Shown: in pieces, positions 61,830-64,000 of the stretch
How the letters are laid out: each line of letters opens with the position of its first letter
Position numbering within the stretch: position 1 is the first letter of the stretch
Source: Bifidobacterium sp. ESL0763
GTDB taxonomy: Bacteria; Actinomycetota; Actinomycetes; Actinomycetales; Bifidobacteriaceae
Length of the DNA: 64,000 nucleotides
Direction of reading: 5' to 3'
Assembly: GCF_029433395.1 (NCBI RefSeq)
Contig: NZ_JAQTHW010000002.1
Coordinates: 186,001 to 250,000 of the forward strand
Notes under the pieces: model-generated
Database searches by the model: none
What the model saw: the letters and a program-made list of their open reading frames with translations, nothing else
Told to the model about the DNA's origin: nothing
Program-made: the position numbers and the translations under genes

Positions 61830-62000
61830 ATGGCAAGCAAAAGCGCCGCAGTCCGTCCGGGCATCACGCTGGCATGCACGGTGTGCAAGGAGCGTAACTA
61901 CATCACGACCAAGAACCGTCGCAACACGCCGGATCGTCTTGAGCTCAAGAAGTTCTGCTCTCGTTGCGGCAAGGAGACCGTGCATCGCGAGACTCGTTGA
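61830..62000 (+). CDS. rpmG: 50S ribosomal protein L33
   Basis: The 56-residue protein reads [19 protein letters not shown] at its N terminus, then [23 protein letters not shown] and [18 protein letters not shown] and CSRC are the four zinc ligands of the Cys-containing (zinc-dependent) L33 form. The gene lies 48 nt after tRNA-Met, an order (tRNAs-rpmG) common in actinobacteria, and ends at a strong terminator. AGAAGGTGA precedes the ATG. Confidence 0.97.
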   Translation: MASKSAAVRPGITLACTVCKERNYITTKNRRNTPDRLELKKFCSRCGKETVHRETR

Positions 62001-62020
62001 GTTCTGGCGAGATAGTGCAA

Positions 62021-62044
62021 GCCTGACTTCGGTCGGGCTTTTTT
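62021..62044 (+). terminator. Terminator of rpmG
   Basis: GCCTGAC-TTCG-GTCGGGC, a stable tetraloop stem, is followed by TTTTTT. Confidence 0.95.
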
Positions 62045-62072
62045 CATATCCGAACGTGTGGGGAAGCCAATC

Positions 62073-63398
62073 ATGGACAATGCCAGAGCAGGCGTGAACG
62101 CAAGTGGACCGGGGCAGGAGGCCGCACCGACGCTGGCGCAGCTGACGACCATCGGCGTCGGCGGGCCCGTCGCACGGTTCGTCGAGCCCGAAAGCGAAGC
62201 CGACTTCATCGATGCCGTGCACGCGGCCGACCGGGCGGGTATGCCGCTGCTGGTCATCGGCGGAGGCTCGAACCTGTTGGCCGGTGACGCCGCGTTCGAT
62301 GGTGTGGTCGTGCGCGACCGGCGCCGGGGCATCGAGGTCCTGCCGGCGGCCGAAACACAATCCGGTCAGCATGCGGACGCGGGGGAGGGCCTTGTCACCG
62401 TCCGCGCGGATGCCGGCGTGAACTGGGATGATTTCGTCGCCTTCTGCGTCTCCTCCGGTTTCATGGGCGTCGAAGGTCTCTCCGGCGTGCCCGGCACGGT
62501 CGGTGCCTCGGTGGTGCAGAACATCGGCGCCTACGGCCAGGAGGTCGCCACATCGGTCGTCTCGGTCCGCGTCCTCGACCGCGCGAGCGGCGAGGTGGAT
62601 CGGCTCGGTCGCGACGACATGCGCTTCGGCTACCGCAGCTCGCTGCTCAAATCCAGCATGTACGCCGCGCCCGCCAAGCCGGCGGACAGCTATTTCCCGA
62701 CGCCACGGTATGTGGTGCTCTCGGTGACCTTCGCCCTACGCCGCGGCACGCGCGACGAGGTCGCCTTCGGCCAGCTGGCCAAAGCGCTCGGCGTGCGGGT
62801 GGGCGAGCGGATGCCGATCGGCGAGATCCGACGGGCCGTGCTCGAAGTGCGCGCCGGCAAGGGCATGCTCGAGGATCCGGGCCGCTACGCCACGCCATGG
62901 ATGCGCGGCTGCAAAGACAAAGGCAACGTGCCGATCGAGGGTATGGACGAGGTAAACGCGCCAGGTAATGCCACGGGGAACGCATCAGGCGACACCGCAT
63001 CGAGTGACACCGCTGGGCCCGCGATGGCGGGCGCTCCCGACTTCGACCGCCACAGCTGTGGTAGCTTCTTCATGAATCCCATCCTCGCGTCCGACGTCGC
63101 GCAGGCGCTGCCCGAAGACGCCCCGCGCTTCGACGCGACCCAGCCCAACGGCCAACCCGGCGTCAAGACCTCGGCGGCCTGGCTGATCGACCACGCCGGC
63201 TTCCACAAGGGCTTCAAGGTCCGTCCGGACGCCCATGCCGGCCTCTCGTCGCGCCACACGCTGGCCCTGACCAACCGGGGCGGCGCCACGGCGGCCGACA
63301 TCGCCGAGCTGGCGCGCACCATCCAGGATGGCGTCGAGCGGGCCTACGGCATCCGTCTCGTGCCCGAGCCCGTGGTGGTGGGGATGGACCTGCGCTAG
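62073..63398 (+). CDS. murB: UDP-N-acetylenolpyruvoylglucosamine reductase
   Basis: The 441-residue flavoenzyme reduces UDP-GlcNAc-enolpyruvate to UDP-MurNAc. It has the FAD-binding LTTIGVGGPVARFVEP and VIGGGSNLLAGD, the EGLSGVPGTVGASVVQNIGAYGQE block, the tyrosine and arginine in FGYRSSLLK, and the catalytic serine in HSCGSFFMNP. About 35 residues (NAPGNATGNASGDTASSD region) are inserted just before that serine block and are probably a flexible loop. The ATG follows GGGGAAG; a GTG five codons earlier overlaps that site. Confidence 0.94.
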   Translation: MDNARAGVNASGPGQEAAPTLAQLTTIGVGGPVARFVEPESEADFIDAVHAADRAGMPLLVIGGGSNLLAGDAAFDGVVVRDRRRGIEVLPAAETQSGQHADAGEGLVTVRADAGVNWDDFVAFCVSSGFMGVEGLSGVPGTVGASVVQNIGAYGQEVATSVVSVRVLDRASGEVDRLGRDDMRFGYRSSLLKSSMYAAPAKPADSYFPTPRYVVLSVTFALRRGTRDEVAFGQLAKALGVRVGERMPIGEIRRAVLEVRAGKGMLEDPGRYATPWMRGCKDKGNVPIEGMDEVNAPGNATGNASGDTASSDTAGPAMAGAPDFDRHSCGSFFMNPILASDVAQALPEDAPRFDATQPNGQPGVKTSAAWLIDHAGFHKGFKVRPDAHAGLSSRHTLALTNRGGATAADIAELARTIQDGVERAYGIRLVPEPVVVGMDLR

Positions 63399-63506
63399 GG
63401 CCCGCGAAAATATCATGCTATTCAATCAGATAGTTATCGTCTAATATGAGTGTCCGAGATATGGCTGCCGGACCACGAACTTGCTCCGGTGACCCTACGC
63501 TACAGA

Positions 63507-63546
63507 ATGACACGTCTTATGGCATGTGCGCGTAAACACGTGTCAT
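63507..63546 (+). promoter_or_regulatory. Inverted repeat upstream of the amino-acid permease
   Basis: ATGACACGT (63507-63515) and ACGTGTCAT (63538-63546) are a perfect 9-bp inverted repeat ending 19 nt before the permease start. A TAATAT -10-like box lies at 63442-63447, so the repeat would be in the leader and could fold or bind a regulator. Confidence 0.45.
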
Positions 63547-63565
63547 CGAGGGGGAGGCAGTTGAC

Positions 63566-64000
63566 ATGAAGCTGTTCAGGACCAAGTCGGTGGAGCAGGC
63601 GCTCGCCGAAACGACCACCGGCGACCGCAAGCTGGTGCGCAATCTGGGCGCGTGGGATCTGGCCATCATGGGGGTGGCGGTTGCCGTCGGCGCCGGCATC
63701 TTCTCCATCGGCGCGCAGGCCGCGGCCTACCACGCCGGGCCCGCGGCGATCATCAGCTTCCTGATAGCCGGTGTGATCTGCGGGGCCGCGGTGATGTGCT
63801 ACGCGGAGTTCGCCTCGATGATCCCCGCGGCCGGCTCGGCCTACACCTTCACCTACACCACTGTCGGCGAGATCGTGGCGTGGGTCATCGGCTGGGACCT
63901 CATCCTCGAGATGCTGTTCGCCGGCTCGGTCGTATCCAAATATTGGAGCGTCTACCTCAACGATTTCCTGCGGCTCATGGGCTTCCACGCCAGCACCGAG
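63566..64000 (+). CDS. APC-family amino-acid permease, N-terminal part (cut by window edge)
   Basis: The first 145 codons are present and open to the right edge. The N terminus MKLFRTKSVEQALAETT and the first helix DLAIMGVAVAVGAGIFSIGA, with the GxGIF substrate-binding signature, identify an APC transporter of the cationic amino acid (CAT/YfnA) type; CYAEFASMIPAAGSAYTFTY is also typical. About four membrane segments are seen. GGGGGAGG precedes the ATG. Substrate is probably a cationic or branched amino acid. Confidence 0.9.
   Translation, partial: MKLFRTKSVEQALAETTTGDRKLVRNLGAWDLAIMGVAVAVGAGIFSIGAQAAAYHAGPAAIISFLIAGVICGAAVMCYAEFASMIPAAGSAYTFTYTTVGEIVAWVIGWDLILEMLFAGSVVSKYWSVYLNDFLRLMGFHASTE

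Overview
The window is a high-GC, compactly coded chromosome segment that reads as a Bifidobacterium (Actinobacteria, Bifidobacteriaceae). The evidence is the gene complement (Leloir-type galE, LacI-controlled arabinose genes, rplS-lepB-rnhB order, lone groES under CIRCE, FHA/pseudo-helicase operon), the strong GC bias at third codon positions, and many promoters whose -10 box lies only 6-8 nt before the start codon (leaderless mRNAs). I see no phage, insertion sequence, rRNA operon or CRISPR array.

Layout. 1-7.2 kb: tail of a DUF2207 membrane protein, a NitT/TauT-type ABC importer on the minus strand (ATPase plus double permease) preceded by a 26-codon leader ORF, then two cut-down DUF2207 paralogues in tandem. 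7.4-9.9 kb: rplS, lepB, rnhB. 9.9-20.1 kb: pentose region with a LacI regulator, araB, araA (no araD), an aldo/keto reductase, an intracellular GH43 enzyme, a sugar:H+ symporter and a second LacI regulator. Three operator-like palindromes are visible. 20.3-27 kb: a 1242-residue fused CydDC-like ABC exporter, a membrane-anchored HNH nuclease and a DHA2 drug transporter. 27.4-34.2 kb: galE, a G5/transglycosylase cell-wall protein, thioredoxin, a DUF4916 protein, nudC, an L,D-transpeptidase.

34.3-49.3 kb: gcvH, an S9 peptidase, leuB, lplA (probably lipoylating GcvH), a Crp-family regulator, a class A PBP, a DeoR regulator coupled to an orphan pstS, an AzgA-type purine permease, and rplJ-rplL with an attenuator leader. 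49.6-55 kb: a three-gene overlapping operon of an FHA protein, a 1211-residue helicase/nuclease-like protein whose catalytic motifs look destroyed, and a small acidic protein. 55-59.4 kb: the actinobacterial cluster CpaB/SAF - FmdB zinc ribbon - 5-formyl-THF cyclo-ligase - RimJ-like GNAT - SepX/GlpR-like membrane protein, lacking galU and moeA/glp. 59.4-64 kb: CIRCE-groES, a HisC-type aminotransferase, tRNA-Tyr/Thr/Met, rpmG, murB and the start of an amino-acid permease.

The least expected structure is repetitive. A 46-bp palindrome occurs in pairs at two distant sites (period 62 bp). An unrelated 45-bp palindrome is tandemly arrayed three times between araB and araA (period 61 bp). A four-unit array with an exact 51-bp period follows galE. 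All are intergenic.
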